A stretch of 64,000 bases of DNA, from positions 558,001-622,000 of the forward strand of contig JADJWK010000003.1 in NCBI GenBank assembly GCA_016716405.1, written 5' to 3'. Below, piece after piece: positions 33,531 to 42,219 of the stretch (position 1 is the first letter of the stretch; every line of letters begins with the position of its first letter). The position numbers and the translations under genes are program-made. Source of the stretch: Candidatus Melainabacteria bacterium. GTDB taxonomy: Bacteria; Cyanobacteriota; Vampirovibrionia; Obscuribacterales; Obscuribacteraceae. The notes under the pieces are model-generated. The model was not told where the DNA came from. It was given only the letters and a program-made list of their open reading frames with translations, and did not search any database.

Positions 33531-33553
33531 ATCTCCTTGCCTGTCAGGGAGAT
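33531..33553 (-). promoter_or_regulatory. Hairpin that covers the hydrolase ribosome binding site
   Basis: On the minus strand ATCTCC (33553-33548) can pair with GGAGAT (33536-33531), loop 11 nt. The GGAG is the only Shine-Dalgarno candidate for the gene at 33521. The TGA stop of the caspase gene (33546-33544) lies in the loop. Ribosomes finishing the caspase gene could open it, which would couple the two genes. Confidence 0.35.
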
Positions 33554-36036
33554 TTTAGCGCCTTTTGCGATCCGGTTGGCTCAACGGCCAGAGGAAGATC
33601 GCCGCCCACCCAGGCCTTCTTGACCAGGATCGGGGTCTGGATGGCTTCACGGTCGAGCAAGACCTCTTCTTCCACTTTTACTTTCAATCTCTTGAAAGCC
33701 TGGCTCATGGTGGTCATTTTGCCCTGGCTCCGGAGAGATTCGATCAGTTGCCGGGTGAAAACGCCGTTGGGGTATTTCAGGGATTCCCAGGATTCCTGAT
33801 CCTGGGCGCTCGAGGCGAGCAGGAGCTGGCCGGTGCCGACATTGAGGGTGCCGGGATTGACGGTGAGTGGTCGGGTGATGCCCTTGCTTCCCACGGCGCC
33901 GCCGTGACAGACGTCGAGAATGAGGACGATTCGGTCCGATTCGATCAGATCGGTGATGCCGGTGGTTATCCATTGCATCGGTATGCCTGCCAGGACCAGG
34001 TTGTTCTGGTTGGCGTCATGGGTGACGATGAAATTGGCGCCTACTTCCTTTTTTGCCGGGCTGCCGTGGCTCGAGATATAGATCACCACCAGGTCGTCCC
34101 GGCGAGCTTCTTTGCCCAGCCAGGCCTCGCCCAGATGAGAGACGATACCGTCTCTTGTAGCTTCCCCGTCGGTGAGCAGTTTGACATGGTCTTCGGCGAA
34201 GCCTGCCTCCTTTACGAGATAGTTCCTGAAGTCAGTGGCGTCCTTGGCTGCATATCTGAGATTGATGGAGGTATCCTTGAACTTGCTTATGCCGATGACG
34301 AGAGCCCATTTGTCTTTCACCGGTCTGGTCTTCTGATTGCCCAGGTCGCTCGAGGCTCTTGCCTCCTCCGAATTGGCATGACCCGGGAGGCTGAGCTTGA
34401 TACGAGCCGATTCCTGCTTGAGCCTGGCTGCCTCGTCCTTCTCGCCTTCGCTCAAGAGGACCTCGGCGAGACTGTCAAGATCATGGGCGCGGACAGCGCT
34501 GTCGGTGCCATAGAGACTCTCGTCCAGCTTCAAAAGAGTACTCAGGGAGTCTTTGCAGTCTGCTATCTTGCCTGCCTGGCGCTGGATCCTGGCCAGATCC
34601 CGGAGCAGCGACGCCGTGGAGGAGTCGGCCTGGCTCTGGTTCTGGCTGCGAATTTGCAGCGCCCGGAGCAGGAGAGGCTCGGCGCTCTTGAATTTGCCCT
34701 GCAGGGCCAGCACGTCGGCGAGATTCTCCAGGCTCAGGGCGACAATCGGGCTCTCCGCGCCGAGACTGTTTTCTCTTGCCCTGAGACCTCGCGCCAGGAG
34801 CTTCTCGGCCTCGGGATAATGACCGAGGCTGGTCTCGAGCAACGCCAGGTTGTTCAAGCAGGTGGCCGTATCGGGATGATCTTCACCGAGGGCTGCCCGG
34901 GTGATGTCATGACCGTTCTGGTAGAAGCTCGCTGCCAGGGCGTACTGCCCCTGGTTGAGATAGAGAGTACCCAGGAGGTTCATATCCTGAGCGACCACCG
35001 GATTCTCTTTGCCGAGATACTTCTCGTCCAGTCTCAGAGCTCTCTTGAACCTGCTTTCGGCCTGGTCGTAGCTGTCCACCGCCAGATAGACATTCCCCAG
35101 CCTTCTCAGAAGGGCCGCCAGGCGCTCGTCGTCACGACCGCCATTGAAACGAGATACCTGCGCTGCCGCCGTATTGAGAGCCTTGATCAGACCGGCTCCG
35201 TCATGCTTGCGCCGGGCGAGCTCAGCCATGAAAATTCGCGCTTCCACAGTAATTGGCCTGCCGTCGTCGCTCTTGAAGTTGTCCTCCACCACTTTCGCGG
35301 CGCCGCTGAAATCTTCCATGGCCTCCAGGATCGAGGCAAGCTCCAGGGCTACCTCGCGATTGTCCGGTCGCAGAGAAAGCGCCTTTCTGATCACCGGCTC
35401 GGCCCGGGAGAATTTGCCTTCGCCTGCAAGCAACCGGCCTTTCATCAAGAGAACCTCGAAAAGGGTGGCCCTGTCTTTTTCGCTGGTAGCGATGGTGGTG
35501 GCTTCCTCCAGGAGCTCGCGGGCCTCTGCGGTTTTCTGCATGTCCTGATCGATGGCAGCAAGATTGAGCAGGTACGGGATCAGACATTTGCCCTGGCGCC
35601 CGCTCGCCCGGGTGAGCTCGAGAGCCTTGCGAGCCAGGGCCTCGGCCTCGGCGAAGCGGCTCGTCCTCCGGTAAACGGAGGACAGGGCCGCCAGGTCACG
35701 CACCACGGCCGGGGCGTCCTTGCCATGGTTTTTCTCATCCAGTGCGAGAAGCCGCTTGTAAAGCTCCTCGGCTTCCGCGAGTCTCTCCGTGGCTGCGTCG
35801 AAGTCCGCCACCAGCCGCAGGGTCTTTGTCTTGCGCGGATCTTCGTCGGCGAAGCTCTCGGCGCTTTTGAGGGCGGCGTCGAATTGACGGCGGGCTTCCT
35901 CCACTCTTCCCCTGGTCTGAGCCTGCTTCGCCGACTCGATGAAAGTGCTCCACAACGTCTCCTGCGCTGATGCCGGAGGGCACAGGGCCAGGGATAGTGC
36001 CAGGGCTAGCCCGCTGATTCTCGATTGGTCAGAAAT
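33544..36036 (-). CDS. Secreted TPR-caspase (peptidase C14) fusion, probable ATT start
   Basis: 830 aa if translation begins at ATT 36036. The first usual codon in frame (TTG 35955) lies 27 codons downstream and would remove a good signal peptide (QSRISGLALALSL, ends PASAQ). GGAAGGA is 8 nt before the ATT, which overlaps the upstream stop region. Residues about 30-540 are TPR repeats of the kinesin-light-chain type (ALRLDEKYLGKENPVVAQD, LGEDHPDTATCLNNLALLE). The caspase domain (about 575-810) has KWALVIGISKF, YISSHGSP (His657) and LILDVCHGG (Cys710), so the catalytic dyad is intact. It cleaves proteins, probably after Arg/Lys as in related bacterial members, outside the cytoplasm. A paralog lies at 47072-49483. 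There are 8 nt of overlap with the membrane-protein gene upstream. Confidence 0.85.
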   Translation of the reverse strand: MSDQSRISGLALALSLALCPPASAQETLWSTFIESAKQAQTRGRVEEARRQFDAALKSAESFADEDPRKTKTLRLVADFDAATERLAEAEELYKRLLALDEKNHGKDAPAVVRDLAALSSVYRRTSRFAEAEALARKALELTRASGRQGKCLIPYLLNLAAIDQDMQKTAEARELLEEATTIATSEKDRATLFEVLLMKGRLLAGEGKFSRAEPVIRKALSLRPDNREVALELASILEAMEDFSGAAKVVEDNFKSDDGRPITVEARIFMAELARRKHDGAGLIKALNTAAAQVSRFNGGRDDERLAALLRRLGNVYLAVDSYDQAESRFKRALRLDEKYLGKENPVVAQDMNLLGTLYLNQGQYALAASFYQNGHDITRAALGEDHPDTATCLNNLALLETSLGHYPEAEKLLARGLRARENSLGAESPIVALSLENLADVLALQGKFKSAEPLLLRALQIRSQNQSQADSSTASLLRDLARIQRQAGKIADCKDSLSTLLKLDESLYGTDSAVRAHDLDSLAEVLLSEGEKDEAARLKQESARIKLSLPGHANSEEARASSDLGNQKTRPVKDKWALVIGISKFKDTSINLRYAAKDATDFRNYLVKEAGFAEDHVKLLTDGEATRDGIVSHLGEAWLGKEARRDDLVVIYISSHGSPAKKEVGANFIVTHDANQNNLVLAGIPMQWITTGITDLIESDRIVLILDVCHGGAVGSKGITRPLTVNPGTLNVGTGQLLLASSAQDQESWESLKYPNGVFTRQLIESLRSQGKMTTMSQAFKRLKVKVEEEVLLDREAIQTPILVKKAWVGGDLPLAVEPTGSQKALKSP

Positions 36037-36469
36037 TGTCTTTGTCCTTCCGATTCTCGTATGCTCTCAAGAGACGCTCGTCCATGTCCATGGGCTTGCC
36101 CTGGGAATACTCCTGGGAGTAGACCACGAGCTTGCGGGCAATGAAAGAGAAAACCGCGAAAAACAGGGATGAGGCGGCAAAGAGCTTGAGGTGCCCGTGC
36201 TGGGTGGCCTGGAGCATGAAGACTTGTTTGAGCTCGGGTATCTTGGCGACAATCTCACCCTGAAGCTCGGGCTTGCCGTAGAAGAGGACGAACAGGGCGA
36301 TGGTGATATAAATGCCGATAGTGAGCGAGTAGGTGACCGGGGACCGGTTGAACTCGAAGGTGGATGTGCCGTCTGCTTTGCTCCGGGCCGAGTAGGCGCC
36401 GGTCAGTATTGCCCACAGTGCCCCGAAGAGCATCACGGTGCTTATACCGATACAGATATATTCGGTCAT
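36029..36469 (-). CDS. Small three-helix membrane protein
   Basis: 146 aa. Three hydrophobic segments: about residues 4-24, 47-66 and 96-116, with a charged tail (DMDERLLRAYENRKDKDN). No family recognised. CGGAG lies about 11 nt before ATG 36469. It is upstream of, and overlaps by 8 nt, the TPR-caspase gene, so the two should be co-expressed and could act at the same membrane. Confidence 0.75.
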   Translation of the reverse strand: MTEYICIGISTVMLFGALWAILTGAYSARSKADGTSTFEFNRSPVTYSLTIGIYITIALFVLFYGKPELQGEIVAKIPELKQVFMLQATQHGHLKLFAASSLFFAVFSFIARKLVVYSQEYSQGKPMDMDERLLRAYENRKDKDNF

Positions 36470-36686
36470 TTTGGAGTTGCTCCGACTATCAGGTTGAATC
36501 TATTCTATTACTTATTCCACCTGGAATCGAGATCAGTAAGAGCCGGGGGCGAAATCCGGCGATTCAGGCAGGTCAGCGATCCGGAGCGTTTCACGAAAGT
36601 TCTACAATTTTTTGCTCTAATTGCCCTGGATTCGCCGAAGTCGCCACCCAGCTTTCTTCCCCGCTTACACTTACCAGGATCGTCCT
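36470..36686. other. Divergent intergenic region
   Basis: 217 nt between divergent genes. A TACAAT box (36604-36609, reading rightward) is followed by a T-run, and TAGAAT/TAATAG words read leftward about 36 nt before ATG 36469. No -35 box, repeat or RNA gene is recognised. Confidence 0.4.
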
Positions 36687-37496
36687 ATGAATATTCACCT
36701 CCGCCCTTTGCTGGCCTGCCTGGCTCTCTTTTTCTCGGTCAACACCATGCCTGCCTCTGCCGAAGTCACCGAACAGCTCAAGGTGGAAGGCGAGGTCATG
36801 GGTGTCGAGGGGCAGTACCAGCGGATGCACAGGAGCTTCGAGGAGAAGCTCGGCAAACTGGAGGGCCTTGGTGGTGGTATCAAGCCTTTCGCTGACAGGC
36901 TGAGCCAGATCGACGAGAGCTTCAAGAAGGGCGACGCCCAGGGCGCGGTGCGCTCTCTCGATTCGCTCGACCGCAGCATCGAGTCCCAGCTCAAATCAGT
37001 GACCGCTCTTCGCGCCCCCAGACCGAAAGCGGCCCCGGCATCGCAAGTGGTGTCATCTTCCTCTAATTCTCGGATTTCCCAGAATCCTCTGATGATCCTG
37101 GCCCGCTCCGAGGTCGGCGGCAAGAGCCTGATCAGCCCCGAGACCATCGCTTCGATGAACACCGGCAACTATTCTTCCTTCCAGGGCAGTCCCAACGAGT
37201 ATCTCGAGAAACTGGCCAGGGATCTGGTCGGTCGTGAGCTCGGCGGCCTGTCGATTCCGGTCAAAGGTCCTTTTCGCCTGGAGCGCTTCCGCAATGTCCA
37301 GCGCATCAGCGAGCTTCGCAAGCTGGGCAAACGAGTGGACAATTATCTCTATCAGTACGAGAAGACAGAAGATCTGGCCGCCCAGGCCCACCGCGATCCC
37401 GGCCGCGTGGAAGAGCTTTCCAGCCAGGTCCGGTATCTGGCTCAGCAGCTGGGAGTCAGCCAGCTTTCCGGTTCGCTGCGCCAGCAGTCCTATTAA
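36687..37496 (+). CDS. Secreted helical protein, 269 aa
   Basis: ATG 36687 gives a clear signal peptide (MNIHLRPLLACLALFF, ends PASAE near residue 25); a 22-codon longer reading starts in the intergenic region and lacks it. The mature protein is mainly helical: residues about 30-100 are coiled-coil-like (EVTEQLKVEGEVMGVEGQYQ, HRSFEEKLGKLEGL), then a Ser/Ala-rich linker and a second helical region (about 170-265). No known domain. It lies 5 nt before the TPR membrane protein gene, so they probably share an operon. Confidence 0.75.
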   Translation: MNIHLRPLLACLALFFSVNTMPASAEVTEQLKVEGEVMGVEGQYQRMHRSFEEKLGKLEGLGGGIKPFADRLSQIDESFKKGDAQGAVRSLDSLDRSIESQLKSVTALRAPRPKAAPASQVVSSSSNSRISQNPLMILARSEVGGKSLISPETIASMNTGNYSSFQGSPNEYLEKLARDLVGRELGGLSIPVKGPFRLERFRNVQRISELRKLGKRVDNYLYQYEKTEDLAAQAHRDPGRVEELSSQVRYLAQQLGVSQLSGSLRQQSY

Positions 37497-37501
37497 CATA
37501 T

Positions 37502-38929
37502 ATGTCGTTCGAGGATATCACCAGGCAGCTCGAAGCCACCGATCGGACTCTCGATCGGGCCAGAGATCTGGTGCAATCGGGCCAGCTCAATCGGGCTCAA
37601 AAGCTCTACCGGTCCGTCCTCAACGACGTGGTCGAGCTTTATGGCGCCGACAGCCTGAAGACCTGCAACTGTCTGATCGATCTTGCCGATATCGCCTATG
37701 CTCAGGAGCGTTATGCCGAGGTGATCATGCTCATCGAGCAGGTGATCGTCACCGACAGCCGGGCCTCGATTTTTACCGCCGAGCAGCTTTTATCGGTGCA
37801 TTTCAAGCTCGCCCGGGCTTTCGAGAAAAGCAACAATATCAATGAAGCCTATGGTGCCCTGCGGGATCTCCTCGAGCAGTCCGAGAAAGTCCTCGGCCCT
37901 GCCAATCCTTTTACCGCCCGGGTGAAAGAGAGCCTGGTCAGTCTCTGCAAGCGCCATTCACGCAAGCTCAGATCGGCAGAGAAAGTGATCGAGACCATGA
38001 GCGACTCGCGCCAGGCGCAATTCTCCACCAATCAAAAGCTGAAAGCCAGCTTCGCCCGGGAGTCTGCCAACCACCGGGACTCCAAGGCATATGTCCCGGA
38101 AGGCGCCACGGTGGCTCTCCGCCGGACCTGGGGGCGCAGTATCACTCTGGCCTCGGCTCTCATTCTCTGTATGGGCTTTCTGATCTCCGGTCTACTCCAG
38201 CCGACCCGTGACAATCCGGATCAGAAGAGCAAACGAACCAGCGCCTTCGAGGCCAATGCCGGTCCCTCCCTTTCCGCTCCGTCGGGCTCCCTGGTCGGTC
38301 TCTTCGTCTCCACGGACGGCATCAAGTCTCTCAATGTCGCCGACAACGGTCAGGGCGTCCTCAGTGATGCGGGCGTCAGAACCGATGTGAAGGTCACCAG
38401 AGCCGGTGCCGAGGTCTACGCCACCAGCGATGCTTCCCGTCATATCTTCCGCAATGTCGATCAGTCCCTGGTGGACGAGAGCGGAGCCAGGCTCTATAAA
38501 GACGGCGCTCCGGAGCTCGCCACCGTCCAGGTGATCAAAAATGTCTCCGTTACCCTGAATCGTTACTACCGGACCTATGGACGCTATCCTCAGAGCCAGG
38601 CCGAGCTGCAATCCCTGAGAGAGTATATTGCTTATATGAATCCACTCAATGACCGGGCCTGTTTCCCTCGTCTCATGAATGTCATCGAGAATCGGGGCTC
38701 TTCCATGACTCTGGACGAGTACAACAATGCCAGCAATATTGTCGGCTCCCTGATGAGTCTTTCCGGAACCATGGGTGAGCCCTGCGGGGTGGAGCTCTAT
38801 GTCAGCCCCTATTCCAGCTCCGGCGAGACGGTGATCGTAAGAGGCTACGACCGTACAGGCTCTCTGCTGCCCTGCTCGACACCGGGACGCTGCTATTGCG
38901 TGGTGCTGGCTGGCGGCTCCGTTCGTTAG
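37502..38929 (+). CDS. Membrane protein: cytoplasmic TPR-like head, TM, extracytoplasmic tail
   Basis: 475 aa. Residues 1-165 are TPR-like (LDRARDLVQSGQLNRAQKLY, LADIAYAQERYAEVIMLIEQ). One membrane helix lies at about 213-235 (SITLASALILCMGFLISGLL). The external part (236-475) has a Ser/Pro linker, a beta-rich region and a segment LNRYYRTYGRYPQSQAEL, which recalls the start of the soluble head of type II/IV pseudopilins ('YY...G.YP'). The last 25 residues hold three Cys (LLPCSTPGRCYC). Function unknown; it may link a cytoplasmic partner to the envelope. It follows the secreted helical protein by 5 nt. Confidence 0.72.
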   Translation: MSFEDITRQLEATDRTLDRARDLVQSGQLNRAQKLYRSVLNDVVELYGADSLKTCNCLIDLADIAYAQERYAEVIMLIEQVIVTDSRASIFTAEQLLSVHFKLARAFEKSNNINEAYGALRDLLEQSEKVLGPANPFTARVKESLVSLCKRHSRKLRSAEKVIETMSDSRQAQFSTNQKLKASFARESANHRDSKAYVPEGATVALRRTWGRSITLASALILCMGFLISGLLQPTRDNPDQKSKRTSAFEANAGPSLSAPSGSLVGLFVSTDGIKSLNVADNGQGVLSDAGVRTDVKVTRAGAEVYATSDASRHIFRNVDQSLVDESGARLYKDGAPELATVQVIKNVSVTLNRYYRTYGRYPQSQAELQSLREYIAYMNPLNDRACFPRLMNVIENRGSSMTLDEYNNASNIVGSLMSLSGTMGEPCGVELYVSPYSSSGETVIVRGYDRTGSLLPCSTPGRCYCVVLAGGSVR

Positions 38930-38931
38930 AA

Positions 38932-39393
38932 TCAGAGATTGGATTCGATCAGCTCTCTGACGGCGGCGCTGTCATGGAAGCCCACTGTCGCTGACTTGAT
39001 TTTGCCGCGGTCGAAGAGCATGAGGGTGGGCAGGGACTCTACCCCAAGTTTGCTGGCGGTTTTTCCAGCCATGTCGACATTGAGCTTGACGAACTTCACC
39101 CGCCCTTCATAAGAGCCTGCCAGGCGCTCCAGAACCGGTCCCTGAGCCCGGCATGGTCCGCACCAGTCGGCGTAGAAGTCCACCAGCACAGGGCTGGTTG
39201 ACTTGAGCACGGCTTTGCCGAAGGTGGCATCGTTCACATCCTGGATCTCGGCTTTTCGAGCCAATGCCGACAGGGCGCCGGGGTCGGCGCCGGACCTGGT
39301 TTCGGACCGGGTTTCGGACCGGGCGATCAATGCTGCCGAGCCTGCGACGGCGGCGGCCAGGGCTATCGTGGCGATCTTTCCTGTCATTTTCAT
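38932..39393 (-). CDS. Secreted thioredoxin
   Basis: 153 aa from ATG 39393, with AGAGGAG 12 nt upstream and a signal peptide or anchor at once after it (KIATIALAAAVAGSAALIA). A 30-residue longer reading is rejected. A short SETR repeat (residues 26-33) comes from a 12-bp DNA repeat. The domain is a classical thioredoxin: VLVDFYADWCGPCRAQ (Cys78, Cys81), VKLNVDMA and SLPTLMLF with cis-Pro. It should reduce or exchange disulfides in extracytoplasmic proteins. It differs from the Sec-type protein at 46408 in having a normal CGPC. Confidence 0.93.
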   Translation of the reverse strand: MKMTGKIATIALAAAVAGSAALIARSETRSETRSGADPGALSALARKAEIQDVNDATFGKAVLKSTSPVLVDFYADWCGPCRAQGPVLERLAGSYEGRVKFVKLNVDMAGKTASKLGVESLPTLMLFDRGKIKSATVGFHDSAAVRELIESNL

Positions 39394-39485
39394 GGTTCTC
39401 GAGTCTCCTCTGCTTACAGCTTTAATAACGCTCAGGGATAGGGTTTTGTTCCTGGGTCCGGGCCGATGTAAAGGCGAAAGCATGT

Positions 39486-39491
39486 TAAGAT
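39486..39491 (+). promoter_or_regulatory. TANNNT box 6 nt before start (TAAGAT)
   Basis: TAAGAT (4 of 6 to consensus) ends 6 nt before ATG 39498. No Shine-Dalgarno precedes this gene. Confidence 0.5.
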
Positions 39492-39497
39492 TTCGGC

Positions 39498-39956
39498 ATG
39501 GTCAAGAAATGGCTGAAAATGCTGAAAAAGGACGTGGTCGGCGAAGTCGTGCGCGACTACTCGGACCTGGTCAGGGATGACGACCGAATCGGCGTGCGCC
39601 TGCAGCAGAAAGGCCGGGCTTTCCGCTTCCTGCTCACTCTCTCCGACCGCAATGCCGGCAATGCCATCTTCAACGCCCAGGTCTCTCACGCTCTTCTCGA
39701 CGGGCTCCGGGAGCTGGTGGCTGATATGCAGAGCGTCACAGCCTCCAAGAGCAAGAACAAAGAATACCGCCTGCGGTTTCGAGACGGCGCCGTCGATCTG
39801 CTTGTCACCTACAATTATGATGCCGCGACCAATGTCCCCCGGCAGCGCTCCGCCCCTCTCAACAGCCGCACTTATAAGCTGTTCCAGGAAATGCTCGAGG
39901 ATGTGGAAGTCCTCCTGCAGAATACCGTGGAGACTACCGACGACTGGGGCGACTAG
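39498..39956 (+). CDS. Hypothetical cytoplasmic protein, 152 aa
   Basis: Basic N-terminus (MVKKWLKMLKKDVVGEV), then alternating strands and helices (GVRLQQKGRAFRFLLTLSDR, LLDGLRELVADMQS, EYRLRFRDGAVDLLVTYNYD) and an acidic end. No signal peptide or membrane segment. Family not recognised. The start is supported by the TAAGAT box 6 nt upstream and lack of a Shine-Dalgarno. Its last codons overlap by 4 nt the 3' end of the convergent WG-repeat gene. Confidence 0.7.
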   Translation: MVKKWLKMLKKDVVGEVVRDYSDLVRDDDRIGVRLQQKGRAFRFLLTLSDRNAGNAIFNAQVSHALLDGLRELVADMQSVTASKSKNKEYRLRFRDGAVDLLVTYNYDAATNVPRQRSAPLNSRTYKLFQEMLEDVEVLLQNTVETTDDWGD

Positions 39957-42043
39957 TCTTCCTCGTAAGCTCTGACTTTCACTTTCGTGTCCGGTGAGCG
40001 GGGCACCACTATCAGTGCTTTGCCGTTGCTGAAATCGCCGCAGAGGAAGAAGTCCTTGTTGAAGGTATTCCGTCCGATGCGGTCGACGAAGTGCCAGCGA
40101 TCGCCCTGGCGCACGGCGGCGAACTGCTCTTTGAAGGAGCGTGCGTCATCGAAGTTGCAGGCGATGGTGGCATCGCCGCGGTTATCGATAAAGCCCCATT
40201 TGCCGTTGGCCTTCACCGCGCACAGATAGTCGGAGAAGGTCCGGACGCTTTCGAATTTGAGGGGGATTGCCAGGCGGCCGTTCCGGTCGACGAAGCCCCA
40301 TTTGCCGTCCTGCATCACACCGCCGAGTCCGAGCCCGAAAGGCCTGGTTTTATCATATTGCGCTTTGATGATCGTTTCGCCGGTGAGACCGATGAAACCG
40401 AAGCGGGGCTTGCCACCTTTCTCATCAGGGAAGCCAACGGCTGCGATATCTTCACTGTAAGAGCATGTCCCGGGCATCAGATCCTCTGCTCTGACATTGC
40501 CGGTTTTGCCGAGGAAGGCGAAGCGATCGCCCACCGGCACCAGGGCATAGCCGCAGGTATAGGGCCGGGCGCCCCGGGGAATGTCGTCGTTGCCATAGGT
40601 GAAAGCTTTCTGCCCGGCCCGGTCGATATAGTAGCCGGTGGCGCCTTCGATAACGAAGGCGAGGCCGTCGCTGAATCTACCCGGATCGCTGAAGCGGGGC
40701 TGGATCATCATCTTGCCTGTTCTCTCGAGATAGCCCCACTTGCCGTCCACTTTCACCGCCGCCAGCCCCTCCGAGAAAGGTCTCGCGTCCTCATATACGG
40801 GCTCGATGAGAAAATTGCCTTTGAAGTCGATATAGCCCCAGCGCAGCCCTTTCTGGCAGGCCGCCAGACCTTCGGTAAAAGGTCTGGCCGAGACGAACTG
40901 GGGCTTGATCATCATCAGGCCCTGGCGGTCGAGATAACCCAGATCCCATTCGCGTTGAGCTTCCAGAAGCGCCAGTTTCTGCTCTTCGTTGAGCTCCACC
41001 AGGACCGGTGCCAGTCCCTGGTAGAAACTGCCACCATCGAGAAACGGGCCGCTAATCACCTTTTTCTCGCTCTGATCTATAAAACAAGCCCGATCGCCGG
41101 TCAGGGTGAAAGAGAGCCCGTCTTGAAAAGAGAGGACCCGATCGTACTGGATATTGATAGCCGGCTTGCCCTCGGTATTTATGAAGCCCCAGCGTCCGCT
41201 CTTCTTGACTGCGGCAAGACCTTCCTTGAAGGGCTTTGTCTCCTGATAGCCGGAAGCGATAAGCTTGCCGCTCTTGCTGACGAAACCCCAGGTGCCGGTC
41301 TCTTCCTTGACCTCGGCAAAACCTTCCGAGAAGTCCCGGGCATCGAGATATTTGCCCTTGATAGCGAGTTTGCCTTCTTTGTCTATGAATCCGAAATGAC
41401 GGTCCATGAGCACGGCCGCCAGACCTTCGACGAAGCTCGAGACCGTATCGTAGCGAGGCTCGATGACGAGGCTGCCGGTGTTGTCCACGAAGCCCCAGAG
41501 CCACTTTCCGGGAGCGGGGAGGTGCCGTTTGTAGCTCAGAGTGGAGTCGGCCGGCTCTTTGTCGGTGGCGGACTTCCTGTCCTCGATTCCAAGAACCGAG
41601 AGCTGATCCTGTTTGAAGGCGACGGCCGCCAGATCCTCGGATAGCGGATGGAATTCCAGCGCGTCGCCGGCGGTGGCGACCACCACTTCACCCTTGCGAT
41701 TTTTTATAGGGCTCGGGCAGGTGGCATCGGCTTTACTCACCACCGGCGCCGCGGTCTTCTTGCCGTCTATGCCTATGTAGAACTCCTGACCATCTTCCAC
41801 TACTCGTGCCGGTCCCCCGGCAAGGAAATTACCGGCTTCGGTATAGCGCGGCTCGATGGCGAACTTGCCCGTCTTATCGATAAAGCCCCAGAGCTTCTTG
41901 TGAAAGATGACTTTCGACGCTTCCGATTCGACGCCGTCCTCGAAAAAGCCTGGAAGCTCGTAGGTCTTGCAAAGAGCAGGACTGGAGATCGAAATCAGGA
42001 GGAACACAGGAAGGATCGAAGCAAGCGCTCTGGTGCCGGTCAT
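39953..42043 (-). CDS. Secreted WG-repeat protein
   Basis: 696 aa. Signal peptide at residues 1-25 (ILPVFLLISISSPALC). The rest is about 15 WG-type repeats, each a beta unit of the form '[RK]WGFIDKxGK..I.P.Y....FxEGLA.V', for example LWGFIDKTGKFAIEPRY, RWGYIDFKGNFLIEPVY and KWGYLERTGKMMIQPRF. WG repeats form beta-propeller or solenoid surfaces for protein contacts and are common in Bacteroidetes and some deep-branching groups. GAGGAG is 9 nt before ATG 42043. There is no enzymatic domain. Predicted to be exported; partner unknown. Confidence 0.93.
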   Translation of the reverse strand: MTGTRALASILPVFLLISISSPALCKTYELPGFFEDGVESEASKVIFHKKLWGFIDKTGKFAIEPRYTEAGNFLAGGPARVVEDGQEFYIGIDGKKTAAPVVSKADATCPSPIKNRKGEVVVATAGDALEFHPLSEDLAAVAFKQDQLSVLGIEDRKSATDKEPADSTLSYKRHLPAPGKWLWGFVDNTGSLVIEPRYDTVSSFVEGLAAVLMDRHFGFIDKEGKLAIKGKYLDARDFSEGFAEVKEETGTWGFVSKSGKLIASGYQETKPFKEGLAAVKKSGRWGFINTEGKPAINIQYDRVLSFQDGLSFTLTGDRACFIDQSEKKVISGPFLDGGSFYQGLAPVLVELNEEQKLALLEAQREWDLGYLDRQGLMMIKPQFVSARPFTEGLAACQKGLRWGYIDFKGNFLIEPVYEDARPFSEGLAAVKVDGKWGYLERTGKMMIQPRFSDPGRFSDGLAFVIEGATGYYIDRAGQKAFTYGNDDIPRGARPYTCGYALVPVGDRFAFLGKTGNVRAEDLMPGTCSYSEDIAAVGFPDEKGGKPRFGFIGLTGETIIKAQYDKTRPFGLGLGGVMQDGKWGFVDRNGRLAIPLKFESVRTFSDYLCAVKANGKWGFIDNRGDATIACNFDDARSFKEQFAAVRQGDRWHFVDRIGRNTFNKDFFLCGDFSNGKALIVVPRSPDTKVKVRAYEED

Positions 42044-42088
42044 TGAAATCTCCTCGAAAGACCGCCTCAGGATAGTTGATCGAAGCTT

Positions 42089-42217
42089 CTACTTCAATAT
42101 GTCAGCCTGTGGGACTTCCTCGAGGAGGGCATGCCTGCTGTTGAAACCGATGGCGAAGGCGATGAAAAAAGCATTCACTGCGACAAGAACTGAGATGATC
42201 AGGGCTCTTGTCCGCAT
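42089..42217 (-). CDS. Very small membrane protein, 42 aa
   Basis: ATG 42217 to TAG 42089, starting 2 nt after the stop of the FHA-less membrane protein gene at 42220-42924 on the same strand, so it is likely translated by reinitiation. It has one membrane helix (ALIISVLVAVNAFFIAFAIG) with a positive head (MRTR) and a short acidic outer tail (LLEEVPQADILK). No homologue recognised. The tight spacing, positive-inside topology and clean stop support it as a real gene. Confidence 0.5.
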   Translation of the reverse strand: MRTRALIISVLVAVNAFFIAFAIGFNSRHALLEEVPQADILK

Positions 42218-42219
42218 GC

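Noticed and set aside
33565..35970. 801-codon open frame on the plus strand opposite the first TPR-caspase
   Set aside because: It mirrors the coding strand: heavy use of GAG, CTC and GCC leaves the opposite strand open. It has no ribosome site or recognisable domain, while the minus-strand product has clear TPR and caspase motifs.
40091..41644. 517-codon open frame opposite the WG-repeat gene
   Set aside because: Shadow of the repeat gene; its periodicity simply follows the WG repeats on the other strand.
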